Origin: Actinomycetota bacterium
GTDB lineage: Bacteria > Actinomycetota > Acidimicrobiia > Acidimicrobiales > Ilumatobacteraceae
Assembly (NCBI GenBank): GCA_026393695.1
Contig: JAPKZR010000287.1
Location: 1-33,467 of the forward strand
Direction of reading: 5' to 3'
DNA length: 33,467 nt
Below, piece after piece: positions 32,720 to 33,467 of the stretch (within the stretch, counting starts at the first letter, position 1; every line of letters begins with the position of its first letter). Under the pieces are notes generated by a model. The model saw only the letters and a list, made by a program, of their open reading frames with translations, was not told where the DNA came from and did not search any database. Position numbers and translations under genes: made by a program.

Positions 32720-33467
32720 TCAATCAGCGTCTACGAGACGGCGAGGATCGAAGGTAAGAAGTCCGGCGGCCATCACGAGTTCGGTGAGCTTCTTGCCGGT
32801 GCCGCGCAAGGTCAGCGCAGCGTCGTCGCCTATTTCGAGATAGGGAGCGAGGGCGCTTTGGTCGGTTCGGTCTTCGATCCATTGGCGTTGGGCGCGTCCC
32901 GCATCGGTGAAGGATCCGTCGGGATTCACGAGGCCGCGTGCGGCCATTGCCTGCACACCGGCGTCCCACTCGGCGTCGCTCCATGAGCGGGTGGCCTTGA
33001 GTGCGGCGGCGGGTACATCGCCACTTGCTGCATGCGAGATCAAGGCTTCGAGGCCGCTGAGCCCTTCGAGCATGAGCGCAGCGATGTGGCCATCGCCGCG
33101 GAACTCGCGCAGCAAGGTCTGGCCGTGGAACAGTTCAAGGTGAGGTTCGGTGGGCCACGGCAGCGAGGCATGCGCGGCGAACAATGGTCGGCCCTCAGGG
33201 TGCTCGCACGCAATCAGCGCAGCGCGACGCGTGAGGCCGGCCGCTTCGGCGAGTTCGGCAGAGTTAAGTACCTCGGGCCCGAAGGCTCGCGTGAGTGATG
33301 TGTTCACGGCGTTGAGCCGGGCGCTGAGCATCGCCTCTGGTGTGGTGACGGTCCACGCATCGTGCATGCTCGCCCGAACGAGGCCCGGATGAAAGTTGTA
33401 GAAGGTGGCCATGACTACTTCAACCGGCACTGCTCCCATTGCTGCAACGCGTGATGCGAAGTAGCCC
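32720..33467 (-). CDS. SCO6745-family protein, 5' end outside window
   Basis: About 249 residues are visible, and the frame remains open to the right edge. Before ATG 33439 it reads GYFASRVAA, which continues the family pattern GAVPVEVVMATFYNFHPGLVRASM, so the true start lies outside. Further recognisable segments are PEAMLSARLNAV, LFAAHASLPWPTEPHLELFHGQTLLREFRGDGH and SDAEWDAGVQAMAARGLV, followed by a winged-helix-like end (FTDAGRAQRQWIEDRTD). The family is widespread in actinobacteria and lacks an assigned function; the end of the protein suggests a DNA- or protein-binding helical domain. It ends 25 bases before the OYE-like gene and is on the same strand, so the two may form an operon. Confidence 0.75.
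   Translation of the reverse strand, partial: GYFASRVAAMGAVPVEVVMATFYNFHPGLVRASMHDAWTVTTPEAMLSARLNAVNTSLTRAFGPEVLNSAELAEAAGLTRRAALIACEHPEGRPLFAAHASLPWPTEPHLELFHGQTLLREFRGDGHIAALMLEGLSGLEALISHAASGDVPAAALKATRSWSDAEWDAGVQAMAARGLVNPDGSFTDAGRAQRQWIEDRTDQSALAPYLEIGDDAALTLRGTGKKLTELVMAAGLLTFDPRRLVDAD

Noticed and set aside
1-33467. tRNA, rRNA, CRISPR, insertion sequence or prophage signatures
   Set aside because: None were seen by eye; no cloverleaf-like intergenic segment, regularly spaced repeat or transposase motif was found.

Overview
The window reads as chromosome of a high-GC Gram-positive bacterium (Actinomycetota). An Acidimicrobiia-type genome fits best, but that placement is inferred from gene families and was not tested by search. 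The clues are GC-rich codon use, several GTG or TTG starts, a tandem pair of LCP cell-wall ligases, a paired ArsA/Get3-type ATPase operon like mycobacterial Rv3679-Rv3680, a DUF4916 NUDIX-like protein, an SCO6745-family protein and a Nei2-type glycosylase. I see no rRNA, tRNA, CRISPR array, insertion sequence or phage gene. No stretch longer than 300 bases lacks a gene.

Layout. 1-5062: the 3' end of a VWA-domain gene, an alpha/beta hydrolase, two tandem LCP paralogues (minus strand) and a divergent MscS channel. 5275-8538 (minus): a precorrin-2 dehydrogenase gene followed by valS. valS is broken as sequenced by an exact 88-bp tandem duplication and by a 1-nt loss near its 3' end. 8610-16861 (plus): a tightly overlapping run cysH-cysD-cysN-cobA-cysS, then an MFS transporter and an OafA-type acyltransferase with an SGNH domain. 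16901-18115: acyl-CoA dehydrogenase. 18201-19975 (minus): a DrrAB-like ABC exporter. 20169-25199: FAD monooxygenase, nitroreductase, a 46-aa membrane peptide with a larger membrane protein, an amidohydrolase and a luciferase-like oxidoreductase. 24171-28697 (minus) is one probable operon: DUF3089 lipoprotein, two ArsA-like ATPases, then the luciferase-like enzyme. 28764-33467: DUF4916 protein, a small hypothetical protein, a Nei2-like protein, an OYE/FadH-type flavoenzyme and a truncated SCO6745-family gene.

How the genes work together. CysD and CysN make APS. CysH carries the cysteine set of an iron-sulfur APS reductase, and no APS kinase is present, so the direct APS to sulfite route is implied. 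CobA and the divergent precorrin-2 dehydrogenase supply siroheme for a sulfite reductase that lies outside the window. CysS uses the resulting cysteine.

No clearly new multi-gene system is evident. The best leads are protein-level oddities. The Nei2-like protein lacks the usual Pro/Glu/Lys catalytic residues. The ArsA-like pair has complementary defects in its two Walker A lysines. Two LCP paralogues share a fixed C-terminal tail behind divergent linkers. A mirror-image element frames a 51-bp divergent intergenic region. The double disruption of valS also needs checking.
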